NCBI GenBank assembly: GCA_021397845.1
Contig: CM038040.1
Span: forward strand, 22,758,315-22,822,314
DNA from: Areca catechu
Taxonomy: Eukaryota; Streptophyta; Magnoliopsida; Arecales; Arecaceae
Reading direction: 5' to 3'
DNA: 64,000 nt
Shown here: positions 1 through 9,599 of the stretch, in pieces
Layout: each line of letters begins with the position of its first letter
Position numbering within the stretch: the first letter of the stretch is position 1
Position numbers and translations under genes: made by a program
The notes under the pieces: model-generated
Seen by the model: the letters and a program-made list of their open reading frames with translations, nothing else
The model's database searches: none
Told to the model about the DNA's origin: nothing

Positions 1-1096
1 CGTCCTCCACTAGGTTGGTACCCGCTAGGTCGGGACGCCTAGGTCAGAGCCGAGCTCAAATCCCACCAGAGGCAGACCTTTCGAGCCCGAGGTCGGGCCC
101 CGTGGTCCGGAGTCGAACTCAAGCCTCCTCCACCACGTGGGACCCCTTCGAGGCCGGGTCCCCTGGCTTGGGCGCGCCCCATCCACCTCAGCTAGCCCGA
201 TCTCGATCAAGGCTGGGCCCCTCTAGCCTGGTGCCGAGCTCGGCCCCTCTCCGCACAGTCGAGCCACCGCAAGGCGAGCTCCCTGCGAGTGGACCCCATC
301 TTTCCAGCTCGACTCCCAACGCAAATCAAGGCGCCAACCGCCAAAGAAGCAGCACCTCCCATCCGAAGACGGCGGCGGGCCTCCCGAGGACCGTACGACA
401 GCACCCACCACGTCACCATTAATGCCCACAGCCGCTATCCATCCCAGGAAGAAAGAAAGCTCACATCAAGGCACTATGCCCCCTACCGGCTTGCTGTACG
501 ACCGGAAAAAAGATACCAAGGAGCGCGTTTCCCAAGAGCGGTGGCGCGATAGTCGAGGCCCTGCCAGGCTTCCAGAAAGGGCAAATCAAAGGAATGTCAG
601 AGGCTTGTAGAAGCTTCCCTAGATATCCAATAAAGAAGGCATACCGTTCACGGCACGATATCACGTCATACCCATCTGACAACATGGGAGAACCCCAAGG
701 ACCCAGCGAGTATAAGCAAAAAGGAGGTAACACTCATTTTTCCATTCCAAGCAAGAACAACACAGCCACCAGAAAGAAAAAGAGGAGAAGGGGGAGAGGC
801 CAGAAAGGAGGGAAAGACCACCTCGGCCACCACATCTCCCAGCTCACTCATACTCTCATACACTCCATTCACTCCTCCTAGCGTGGAGCTCATCTAGAGG
901 GGCTCGACCAGGAGGATCTGTTCTCTTTGATCGTTACTGACTTGACCGTCAGAGTGCCCCCACCGGAATTCCCAGCTCGGGTCACTGACGTTGGCTTTCT
1001 TACAGATCCCGAGGCACCGGAGGCATCTCCCGCGGGAGGACGCGAAACACCCGGCACCACCAGCAGCTACGGGCCACAACGATCCGGGCGGCAACA
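1..1096 (+). mobile_element. 3' part of a Gypsy-type LTR, probably solo
   Basis: This GC-rich block ends sharply at GCGGCAACA (1096), where the sequence changes to AT-rich DNA. A TATA-like GTATAAGC lies near 710. The module CTTGACCGTCAGAGTG, shared by other LTRs in the window, starts at 941 and is followed by a T-rich tract ending in ACAG near 1006. The distance from the module to the end (about 155 bp) matches the other LTRs. No primer-binding site or gag follows, so it is a solo or truncated LTR; its left end lies outside the window. The short reading frames inside it have no recognisable domain. Confidence 0.6.
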
Positions 1097-1104
1097 ACTA
1101 GTAA

Positions 1105-1670
1105 TATAGATTGTTAGTAATGTAAATTATAAATAATATGGATTATTATATTTGATACATGTAGATAATGTTATATAACATAAAATCACAATTTTAAAAT
1201 ATCTTTAAATTAAATCTATATTTTATTTATAAAATATTTTTTATATTTTATTTATTTATTAAAAATATAAATTTTAATAGTTTATATTACAAAATAAATT
1301 AAGTATAAAATATTATTTTTTATATTAAATAAATTTAATATAAAAATTTATATGTTAAGTAGATAATATATTTAATATATTAGTTAAATATATTAAATTT
1401 TTATATTATATTATTAAATTTAATATAATATATTTATATTATACATAAATATATAATGTAAATATATATTATATTATATATAAATATAAATATATTTAAT
1501 ATAAATATACTGCATTATATTAAATATATTATATTTTATATTATAAAATGTAATATATAATTTATATTATATTATTATATTAATATTATAATATTATATA
1601 TATAATAGTATTATATTATATTAATAAAAGATATTAATATTATATTATATTATATATCATAAGAGGAAGG
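1105..1670. repeat. AT-rich low-complexity tract (TATA/TTAAT)
   Basis: About 560 bp almost without G or C, made of irregular TATAT, TTAAT and ATATA runs. No coding potential. It begins directly at the right edge of the LTR fragment, so the LTR may have inserted into or beside it. Confidence 0.8.
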
Positions 1671-2798
1671 AACAATGGGAGGATAATATTGTCTGAAAGA
1701 TTAGTTGAAGGTGATAATCTGGATTACCTCTCTTTTTAGAGATAATCCAGATTATTTTTTAAAAGGCAATCAAAAAAATATACCAAATACAGTAACATGA
1801 TAGGACTTTATTAAATTACCAATATTTTGAATAGACCGTCTCCTATCAAATATAATCTAAATTGAACCAAGCTTATTTCTATTTCTCTTGCTGCAAATTA
1901 AATATGTAAACCTGCAAGAGCGGTGGTCCAAAAATGATAATTTCTCTGTTTGTGTGCTCCTCAAAAGTTACCACGCCTACCAAGCAAGGATTATATTAGT
2001 ACTCGCACCTAAAAGTTTTAAATCCATTATTTGTATCGTTCATTGTCAAAAAAAAAAAAAAAATCTTAACATCGGTGAAGATAATGCAGATGATTTTTTT
2101 AAATAAAAGAATATGCCCAGTGTAAAATTCTAGTCTCTTTCTATCTCAAAAAAGAAAAAAAAAATTCTACATTCATGCATGGTCCATGGGAGGAGACAAA
2201 CCTGCCTCTGTCTCTAGCCAGGAAAGGGGGAGGGGAGTTGACTTCGGCATCAGAGTGTTAAAAAATTCTTGATGCCTAAAATTTCTTGGACGCAAGTCCA
2301 CGTCGTTCATACGATTTGGCAATGGATTGACGTGTAAATTTTATCTTTATGTGGGGTTTCCGAGATAAAAGGGTTGTTTAGTGGTTAAACGGGCCGATCC
2401 GCCCTTTCCTCCTTTTCCACGTCTCTCCTCGATAACTCGGTTGTGTAGTATGTGGTAGCAGTACAACTTTGTACTGCATACGCGCCTACCCATGTTACTT
2501 CTCGTGCGAACCCTGTTTCTTTATGAAATTACTAAATAACCATCGTTGTCTGCTTAAGGTTCAATCATTGAGGACAGCCGATTACATGATTAATAAAATA
2601 TAATATAAATAAATCACACACCAAACCTTATGATTATGTCATTATATATGGTAATGAATACAAGCTCTTCGAAAACAAGTATATAACTAATGCAATATAT
2701 AAGAACAATTTTCTTCTTCATTTTCCAACCATTTTTAAAATAAAATATAATAGATTATGATAAATAAAGAGTTTTTAAAATTATTTTTTATTGTCCAT
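1671..2798. other. Intergenic DNA with a small hairpin
   Basis: No gene is visible. A palindrome sits at 1714-1755, with arms ATAATCTGGATTA and its complement around a short T-rich loop; such a core is common in MITEs but I cannot define ends. Poly(A) runs occur near 2048 and 2160. The last five bases (TCCAT, 2794-2798) are the left target-site duplication of the next element. Confidence 0.6.
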
Positions 2799-3237
2799 TG
2801 TTGTGATCATGTCACTTGGCCTCATTTATCATAATTATCTTCGATTACTATAATCACTTCAACCACCTTCGATTATTCGGTTATTCGGCTACAACTACCT
2901 TCAGTTATTCGATTATTCGATTACAACTACCTTCAGTTATAAACCCTATAAATAAGATAAGAGGGGACCTCCAAAGGAGAAAAAAGTCTAAGGTCAAGAG
3001 GCCCAGGCTAGGCTACTTCACTCATTCCCTTTTTCATCTATGTTGTTCTTTAAATTCTCTATTCTGTTGCTACCTAGATCACCCTACTGACTTGAGCACC
3101 GGAATGTCCCCCGCCGGAAATCTAGTCCGGGGACTTTTTACAGGTGTCCATCCAAGAAGAGCGCCCAGGAGCCCAGTTTGAAGAGCGAGCGGGATGCTCG
3201 ATGCCGAAGCTCCAGCCTAGGTGATTTAACCGCAACA
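2799..3237 (+). repeat. 5' LTR of the gene-carrying element
   Basis: Starts TGTTGTGATCATG and ends AACCGCAACA. It holds a short run of a pyrimidine-rich repeat (TTATTCGGCTACAACTACC type, 2860-2940), a TATA-like CTATAAATAAG near 2947 and the shared LTR module CTTGAGCACCGGAATG at 3091, followed by TTTTTACAGG. It is 128 bp shorter than the 3' LTR, mostly because it has fewer copies of the internal repeat. Confidence 0.9.
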
Positions 3238-3270
3238 GATTGGCTCGCCAGGAAGGGATTTGTTATTCCC
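3238..3270 (+). promoter_or_regulatory. Probable primer-binding region
   Basis: The bases immediately after the 5' LTR, GATTGGCTCGCCAGGAAGG, match the layout of the Gypsy at 61915 (GATTGGCGCTAGAGGAAGG) and of the minus-strand Gypsy at 35389 (AATTGGCGTGTCAGGAAGG). The tRNA partner was not determined. Confidence 0.6.
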
Positions 3271-3382
3271 CTCTTAGGAAGGAGAATTTCAAGAAAAGGC
3301 GACTGGGAAGAGGAGACTGATAGCTCCATCAAGCTCCTCCACCCCCATATCCAAGCCCACGGGTCGAAAAAAAATAGCAGCA

Positions 3383-3660
3383 CTGAATCTTTACAACCTG
3401 ACACTCCAACGGCCGATGGGCGAGGAATGCGCCATCCATGGAAGCTTTGTCGGGGGTAAGACCCAAAAGATCATGGTGGCCCGAGGCAAGACTCTGGAGC
3501 TCCTCCACCTCAACAATGCCGGCAAGATCCAAATCATCGACTCCATTGAGGTCTTCAGCGCCATCCGCCCCCTCGCACGATTCCATCTCACCGGCTCCCA
3601 AAAAGACTATGTCACTGTCGGCTCTGACTCCACCATCACTGGCCGGATCGTGACCACCAT
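3383..3660 (+). pseudogene. Captured SF3B3 (SAP130) N-terminal fragment
   Basis: The translation reads LNLYNLTLQRPMGEE and then CAIHGSFVGGKTQKIMVARG, with IDSIEVFSAIRPLARF and GSQKDYVTVGSDS further on. This matches the conserved N-terminus of splicing factor 3B subunit 3, a U2 snRNP component. Similarity begins where the start methionine should be, but the codon is CTG. It continues without a stop for about 90 codons and breaks off after the GSDS/GRIV region, where extra residues appear. It lies inside an LTR retrotransposon in sense orientation. It is a non-functional transduplicated fragment; the family match is strong and the donor copy is not in this window. Confidence 0.8.
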
Positions 3661-4445
3661 CGCCGACCTCGCCCGGGGGGCAGGACCGTGCTGATGACCA
3701 TCCACCAGCTCTCCAGCCAGATCTACTACATGTTCCAAAAGATCCTTTTGCTCTGGCCTGACAACCATGGGAAATTCCTACTTGGCCTCTCCTCCCGGAA
3801 TCCCAGCTCCCCCGTCGACCTCCGGGGGGTTTCTTGAAGAGCCCCTTCCCCAGAAGTGGCACCCTGAGTGGAAACCGGACGTTCTGGTGATGGAGGTAGC
3901 CGCCGCCATGCCCCCTCTCTGTGGCCGGGAGAGGGTCCGCTCCCTCTCAGGCAGTGCTCCCCGAGTTCTCACATGATGACCTGGGGGAGTTGATCTGGAG
4001 CTCGATCTCCCCATTTCTGGTACGCCTGAAGGAGAGCACCCTCCGGGTGATGGAACCCATGTAGCACGGGCTATTGACCTGCTGGTGGTGGGAGACACCG
4101 TTGCCATCGGGGATGCCGTGCTTCATTTCTCCAATCCGGTCTCGGATCCAGAGAGTAGCGACCGGGCTCAGGGCCTTCGAGTCCACAAACTCCTTATCCC
4201 CCTCTCCACCGCGGACTTCAATTCCGGGTTTGAGCTCGGTCGGGACCTCTTCGTTGCTGAAGAGGAAGAGGCCGGCACGGATCGACATACCGTTGACGGA
4301 GGCCTTTCCCTTCGCAGTGCTAGTGGATCGAATGGCTGGAGGGAGGTGGAGATGGAGAGCACACGGTTCTCGATGTGCTGCAAGAGGGAAGGAAGAGGTT
4401 GGAGATGGAGGACCGGCATAAGGCTGAGCCGATCTCCACGGCGAT
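3661..4445 (+). other. Unidentified GC-rich segment, probably captured host DNA
   Basis: This 780-bp stretch is much more GC-rich than its surroundings and sits between two captured gene fragments in the retrotransposon. It contains short exon-like frames: one reads PLPQKWHPEWKPDVLVMEV near 3845-3900, and another (4085-4460) contains HKLLIPLSTADFNSGFELG. I do not recognise the protein. It may be one or more fragments of a third gene, or LTR-element sequence. Confidence 0.45.
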
Positions 4446-5745
4446 CCCCAACTATTGCTTGAGTCGATGGAAAGACTAGACCTTTCTCACAATGGCTTCT
4501 CCGGCGAAATGTCTTTGGTTTCCATCGATCTCTCGGGCAATAGACTGAATGGAATTGTGGCAGATAGTTTCATTGATGCATTCAGAAATTGGAGGTTCTT
4601 GGATCTTTCTGGAAACGAGATTAATGGCAAGTTGTCGAACTTGTCAGGGCTAGCTTCCATCACTTATCTCAATCTCTCAGGCAATTCATTTTAGGGTTCG
4701 GTTCTTAGGGTGTTTCGGGAGCCAATGCAGGTCATAGACCTCAATAACAACCAATTCCAAGGCTACATCTCTCAAGTTTTCTCATCAAAACTTCCCTATG
4801 CTAGAGCAACTCTCTGGTCTGGAATATCTCAATTTGTCAAAAACCAGCCTAACTGGCCAAATTTTAGCTAAAATCTCTAAATTGATCAACTTGAAGACAC
4901 TAGACCTTTCACAGAATCATATAACTGGTCATATTCCTGATTTGAGAATCAAGAATATACAAGTTCTCGACCTTTTGGCAAATAATCTCATAGCATTCAT
5001 GGGATCCCAAAATGACTGCCTGATTGCAGTGAATCCATATCTTATCAGAACGAAGAGAGCATGGCATAAAGGGCTCGGGCTAGCATTGGTCATAACTTTA
5101 TCCATTTTCTTTTTGATGGTAGGGTTAATGTGCTTTGTTTTTGGATTTCGAAAGAGAACTAGATCATTGGCAGTTAAGCAACTATCCAACAAGGAGGAAC
5201 CAATTGTTTCAGGCCCATTCTCCTTTTAGATAGATTCATCAACTTGGGTTGCTGATGTTAAAAGGGAACTTTGTTAGCCGAAGGAAAGTTCGGTCCAGTC
5301 TATCGAGCCTTTCTACCAGGAGGAATTCATGTAGCTGTGAAGGTTTTTGTTCATGGATCTATGGTGATAGAGCAGGAGGCTGCAAATGAGCTCTAGAGGC
5401 TTGGTCGGATCACGCATCCGAATCTAGTCCCTTTAACAAGTTATTGCTTAGCTGGGGATCAGGGAATTGCAATATATGATTACATGGAGAATGGGAATCT
5501 ACAGAATTTGCTTCATGACCTCCCATTAGGAGTGCAAGCAACTGAGAATTGGAGCACTGATACATGGAAAGAAGATATTGGAACTATCCAGAACATCTCA
5601 ATTGAAGGGATGACCACATGGAGATTTAGGCATAAAATTGCACTTGGAGCAGCGAAGGCATTGGCTTTTCTCCACCATGGATGCTTCCCCCAGATTGTTC
5701 ACAGAGATATGAAGGGAAGAAACTACTTGGAGATACTATCATGAA
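4446..5745 (+). pseudogene. Captured LRR receptor-like kinase fragment (At2g24230 type)
   Basis: In order this shows leucine-rich repeats (MERLDLSHNGFSGEM, FLDLSGNEINGKLSNLSG, YLNLSKTSLTGQI, LKTLDLSQNHITGHIPDL), a juxtamembrane stretch, one transmembrane segment (LGLALVITLSIFFLMVGLMC, near 5080-5140), a glycine loop EGKFGPVY, the AVKV lysine, and IVHRDMKG of the catalytic loop, where it breaks off. The segment MENGNLQNLLHDLPLGVQAT is typical of the plant family that includes Arabidopsis At2g24230. Stops occur at 4692 and 5227, with frameshifts near 4795 and 5275. Signal peptide, early repeats and C-terminal kinase lobe are absent. It is a decayed capture, not a working receptor. Confidence 0.85.
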
Positions 5746-5940
5746 GGTAGAAGGAGGATGGGATTTTATTCATCCCAAAGAATGGAAAAGATGCTTCCAC
5801 AACAACTCCTTGCACAGAGTCAACAGGTCCAAGAACTTTATCAAACTCGCCATTCAGCTAGAATTTTGGCCCGTCTAATCCAATGAATCTGTAAGTATCC
5901 GCTGGAATCAAGAAATCCGATGACTAGATAGCCTTGAGAA
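5746..5940 (+). other. Unassigned segment between captured kinase and LTR relic
   Basis: A 195-bp piece with a short open frame following the kinase break. I see no match to the rest of a kinase domain and cannot assign it. Confidence 0.35.
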
Positions 5941-6100
5941 AAATTAAGAAGAGACCTCCGAGATAAGCCATCATGTCACTCTGACCTCTTTCATCCATCA
6001 TTGAGTTCTCCATTTTATTATACGAACTCTACTAACTTGAGCGACGGAGTGTCTCCTACCAGAGGAATCTCGGTTAGGAATTTATTTTACAAGAACCTCT
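5941..6100 (+). mobile_element. LTR relic inside the gene-carrying element
   Basis: The stretch holds a TCACTCTGACCTC region, CTAACTTGAGCGACGGAGTG at 6032 and a T-rich tract reading TTATTTTACAAG. This is the order seen in the R/U5 part of the other LTRs here, so it is probably the 3' part of a related LTR nested in or recombined into the element. Confidence 0.6.
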
Positions 6101-6720
6101 AAAGGCCGATATTTTCTTCAAGGCCAATCTCTTCTTAATGGTCGATATCTTCTTCAAGGCCGATATCTTCTTCAAGGCGATATCTTCTTCAAGGCCAATA
6201 TCTTCTTAAAGGTCGATGTATTCTCGAAGGCCGATCTCTTCTTAATGGCCGATATCTTCTTCAGGATCGATATCCTCTTCAAGGCCGATATCTTTTTTAA
6301 GATCGATATGTTCTTAAAGACCGATGACTCTTAAAGGCCGATGACTTCTTAAAGGTCGATGTATTCTCGAAGGCCGATATCTTCTTAAAGGCTGATGACT
6401 TCTTAAAGATCGATGTATTCTCGAAGGTCGATATCTTCTTAAAGACCGATGTATTCTCGAAGCTCGATATCTTCTTAAAGGTCGATGACTTCTTAAAGGC
6501 CGATCTCCTCTTAATGGCCGATATTTTCTTGAAAGCCGATGACTTCTTAAAGACCGATCTTCTCTTAATGGTCGATATCTTCTTGAAAGTCGATGACTTC
6601 TTAATGGCCGATATCTTCTTCAAGATCGATATCCTCTTCAAGGCTGATGTCTTCTTAATGGCCGATATCTTCTTAAAGATTTTCTTAATGGCCGATATCT
6701 TCTTGAAGGCTGATCTACAC
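6100..6720 (+). repeat. 18-bp tandem repeat field (AAGGCCGATATCTTCTTC)
   Basis: About 34 degenerate 18-bp units, consensus AAGGCCGATATCTTCTTC with variants CTTAAT and TTCTCG. Because 18 is a multiple of three, frames stay open on both strands and give six-residue repeats (FKKISA type on minus, DIFLKA type on plus). These frames are by-products of periodicity, with no evidence of selection on protein. Confidence 0.9.
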
Positions 6721-6724
6721 GTTC

Positions 6725-6930
6725 TAGGCCGATCAATGCCCAAGAGGCCCGAGGCCGATCAATGCGCAAGGCCCACTGAAACCTATCTTACTAGGATCCA
6801 TTGAAGCCCAAGAAAAGGCCCACTGAAGCCTATCTTATCAGGACCCATTGAAGTCCAAGAAAAGGCCTACTGAAGCCTATCTTATCAGGGCCCATTGAAG
6901 TCCAAGAAAAGGCCTACTGAAGCCTATCTT
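6725..6930 (+). repeat. 47-bp tandem repeats
   Basis: About 3-4 units built around GGCCTACTGAAGCCTATCTT and CCCATTGAAGTCCAAGAAAA. A GCCGATCAATGCCCAAGAGG motif at the left edge is also the unit of the tandem array at 48030-48245 in another LTR, which ties the two elements together. Confidence 0.8.
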
Positions 6931-7500
6931 ATTCTTTATCAAAGGCATAAGGATGATCTACGTGATCTATCCTACGAAGTACCGAGGTAGGCCTGATCAG
7001 CCTGTCTTATTCTCTATCAAAGGTATAAGGATGATTTACGTGATCTACCCTACGAAGTGTTGAGGTGGGCCTGATCAGCCTGTCTTATTCTCTATCAAAG
7101 GTATAAGGATGATCTACGTGATCTACCCTACGAAATATCGAGGTGGGCCTGATCAACCTGTCTTATTCTCTATCAAAAGCTAAAGGATGATCTACATGAT
7201 CTACATGATCTACCCTACGAAGTACCGAGGTGGACCTGATCAACATGTCTTATTCGCTATCAAAGGCTCAGGAATGACCCATGTGGTCTATCCTACGGTA
7301 AATCTGATGAAGTGCCAAAATGGCTCTAACCAGCTTATCTTAATCTTTATTAAAAATTCAGGGATGACCTACATGGTCTATCTTGCGATAAATTCGGTGA
7401 CGCACCAAAGTGCATCTAATCAACATATATTACTCAATAGCTTAGTGATGATCTGATCAGCCTATCTTATTCTCTATCACTATCATCAAAGACAGATCTA
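6930..7500 (+). repeat. 78-bp tandem repeats in the 3' region
   Basis: About six diverging units of roughly 78 bp containing GATGATCTACGTGATCTACC, CTACGAAGTACCGAGGTGG and CCTGATCAGCCTGTCTTATT. Units near 6940-7200 are most alike and those near 7300-7450 are decayed. The same sequence type, in the same orientation relative to the element, recurs at 29551-29860 in the Tat-type Gypsy. Confidence 0.85.
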
Positions 7501-7598
7501 ATCGGCCAACCGATAAAGTGCAAAGGCTATTATTTATTACTTCCTTCGCTGAAAATGGAATCAAAGCCAAAGCAGTTCATTAGCAACATTTTTCTGCT

Positions 7599-7614
7599 CG
7601 GGAGTGGGGGGTAA
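7599..7614 (+). promoter_or_regulatory. Polypurine tract
   Basis: GGGAGTGGGGGGTAA directly precedes the 3' LTR. It is the expected plus-strand primer for reverse transcription. Confidence 0.8.
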
Positions 7615-8181
7615 TGTTGTGACCCTGTCACTTGGCCTCATTTACCATAATTACCTTCGATTATCATAATCATCTCAACCACCTTCGGTTATCCGGTTAT
7701 TCGGCTATAACTACCTTTAGTTATTCGGTTATTCGGCTACAACTACCTTCGATTATTTGGTTATTCGGCTACAACTACCTTCGATTATTTGGTTATTCGG
7801 CTACAACTACCTTCGGTTATTTGGTTATTCAGTTATAACTACCTTCAATTATTTAATTATTCGGTTACAACTACCTTCAGTTATAAACCTTATAAATAGG
7901 ATAAGAGAGGATCTCCAAAGGAGAAAAAGGTCTAAGGTCAACGGGCCCCGGCTAGGCCACTTCACTCACTCCCTTTTTCATCTATGCTATTCTTTAAATT
8001 CTCCATTATATTTTTACCTAGATCGTCCTACTGACTTGAGCATTGGAGTGTCCCCCGCCGAAAATCCGATCCGGGAACTTTTTGTAGATGTCCATCCAAG
8101 AAGAGTGCCCAGGAGCCCGGTTGGAAGAGCGAGCGGGATGCCCGATGCCGAAGCTCCAGCCCAGGTGATTTAGCCACAACA
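7615..8181 (+). repeat. 3' LTR of the gene-carrying element
   Basis: Starts TGTTGTGACCCTG and ends TTAGCCACAACA, followed by TCCAT. Between 7690 and 7880 it carries about seven units of a 26-27-bp repeat (TTCGGTTATTCGGCTACAAC core), against two or three in the 5' LTR. The shared LTR module is at 8035. Length and sequence differences between the two LTRs show the insertion is not recent. Confidence 0.9.
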
Positions 8182-8186
8182 TCCAT

Positions 8187-8589
8187 CATGCAATAAATTG
8201 AAATAATGATCGATTTTATAATTAATACTATCCTCAGTTTTCAATCATCATTAAAATACAATATAACAATTTAATAAATTAGAATAAATACAAATTTTGG
8301 ATGGTTAAACTTTTATTACATATTAAATAATTAACTTTACTAATGACCAAATATACCAATACCTACATAATTAATATATTTTACATATTAAATAAAAAAC
8401 TTTAATGATAATTGAATACATTAATAATGATGTTATTATTGAGCCTTTATTTTAAATAAATAATAGATTATATCTTTCATTCCGTTGATAAGCTTTTTAA
8501 ATGGTGTTAGCTTACGGCGTTTAGCTTACTAGAAAAATAGTGGATATATCATTTTTATTAATTTTATTAAAACTATAAACTAGGTTAAT
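8187..8589. other. AT-rich intergenic DNA
   Basis: No gene, repeat unit or element end is visible between the retrotransposon and the LINE. Confidence 0.6.
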
Positions 8590-8599
8590 TATGGTATGA

Positions 8600-9115
8600 A
8601 TGGGCAAAGTGAAAATTTTGTCATTGAAAATTCTTGAACAAATGGCATATTGGCAGCTGGGTATAGCCACTATTGATGTGTTTTATAGATGTACTCAACA
8701 AGCTTGTGTTGTTATATCTGAAATGAATGATCCAACTTGGTTCTTGTCTGGGATTTATGTGAGTACTTATTATAGTGAATGTAGGGCCATGTGGAATGAG
8801 ATTTCTATATTATTGGGGCAGGCATCCCTACTCTGAGACTTTAATTGTATTGATTGCTCCAAAGAGAAGCGGAGAGCTAGGCATTTTGTGAATGGTATCG
8901 AGGCCAGGGAGTTTAGGAATTTTATTAAAGGGAATGGTTTGGTAGACCTGAACTTTATTGGACTCGACTTTACTTGGTATAACGATGATCAAGGTGGGGC
9001 AAAAGTATGGGAGATGATTGATGGAGTGCTTGCTAGAACTGATTGGATTCAGATGTATCGAGATACTAGGTTCATCATTTACCAAGAGTGGCCTCGGATC
9101 ATTGGCCGGTTTTGA
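8600..9115 (+). pseudogene. LINE endonuclease domain remnant
   Basis: Two frames separated by a stop at 8834: the first reads ...WFLSGIYVSTYYSECRAMW, the second DFNCIDCSKEKRRARHFVNG and then EFRNFIKGNGLVDLNFIGLD. The DFN, N-x-L-x-D-L and FTW elements fit the C-terminal part of an AP-type endonuclease of plant LINEs. The N-terminal catalytic part is missing. Confidence 0.7.
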
Positions 9116-9599
9116 TTTCCACTTAGGTATCCCCCTCCCATCGAAGTCCTTTTTGCTTTAAGAAGTTTTGGCTTAGTTACCCTCGCTCGTGGGACATTGT
9201 CCATGAGGTCTGAAGGCTCCCAGTCCGAGGTAATGCCAGATATCAGGTGATAAGATGATCGGAGTTACTGAAATGCCAGTTATGCTGGTGGAACCATGAT
9301 GAGGATGGGGACATTTTTAAGAGATTGGAGGCTATGGAGGTTGGATTTCTACCCTGCATGTTAAAAAGGACTAGGAGGGCGATCTGCTCGAGGAGGATCT
9401 AATGGATCTTCGAAGACTGCTTTCTTCCCACCATTCTTTACTATGGTAGCAGTAGTGCTCTGGAGGCAGAAGTCAAAGATATAGTGGATCAAAGAGGGGG
9501 ATAGAAATACCATATTTTTTTATCAGGCTATTATTATCAGATGTCATATGAATCATATTTGGGTAGTGAAGGATAATAGGGGGCAATGGCTGGATGGTG

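Larger units (their letters stand above)
2799..8181 (+). mobile_element. Complete non-autonomous LTR retrotransposon carrying host gene fragments
   Basis: Two direct LTRs (2799-3237 and 7615-8181) are flanked by a perfect 5-bp duplication TCCAT (2794-2798, 8182-8186). A purine tract GGGAGTGGGGGG precedes the 3' LTR, and GATTGGCTCGCCAGG after the 5' LTR is the probable primer-binding region. The 4.4-kb interior has no recognisable gag, protease, reverse transcriptase or integrase. It holds an SF3B3 fragment, an unidentified GC-rich segment, an LRR receptor-kinase fragment, a piece of another LTR and three kinds of tandem repeat. It must have been mobilised in trans. Its LTR module and its 78-bp 3' repeats resemble those of the Tat-type Gypsy at 28-36 kb. 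Confidence 0.9.

Noticed and set aside
1..893. Several open frames of 60-135 codons on both strands in GC-rich DNA
   Set aside because: They lie inside an LTR, overlap one another on both strands, and show no domain or codon-use signal.
3329..3862. 177-codon minus-strand frame
   Set aside because: It is the antisense shadow of the captured SF3B3 fragment and the adjacent GC-rich segment.
6297..6804. Open frames of 148 (-) and 96 (+) codons
   Set aside because: Both are products of the 18-bp repeat, whose length keeps all frames open.
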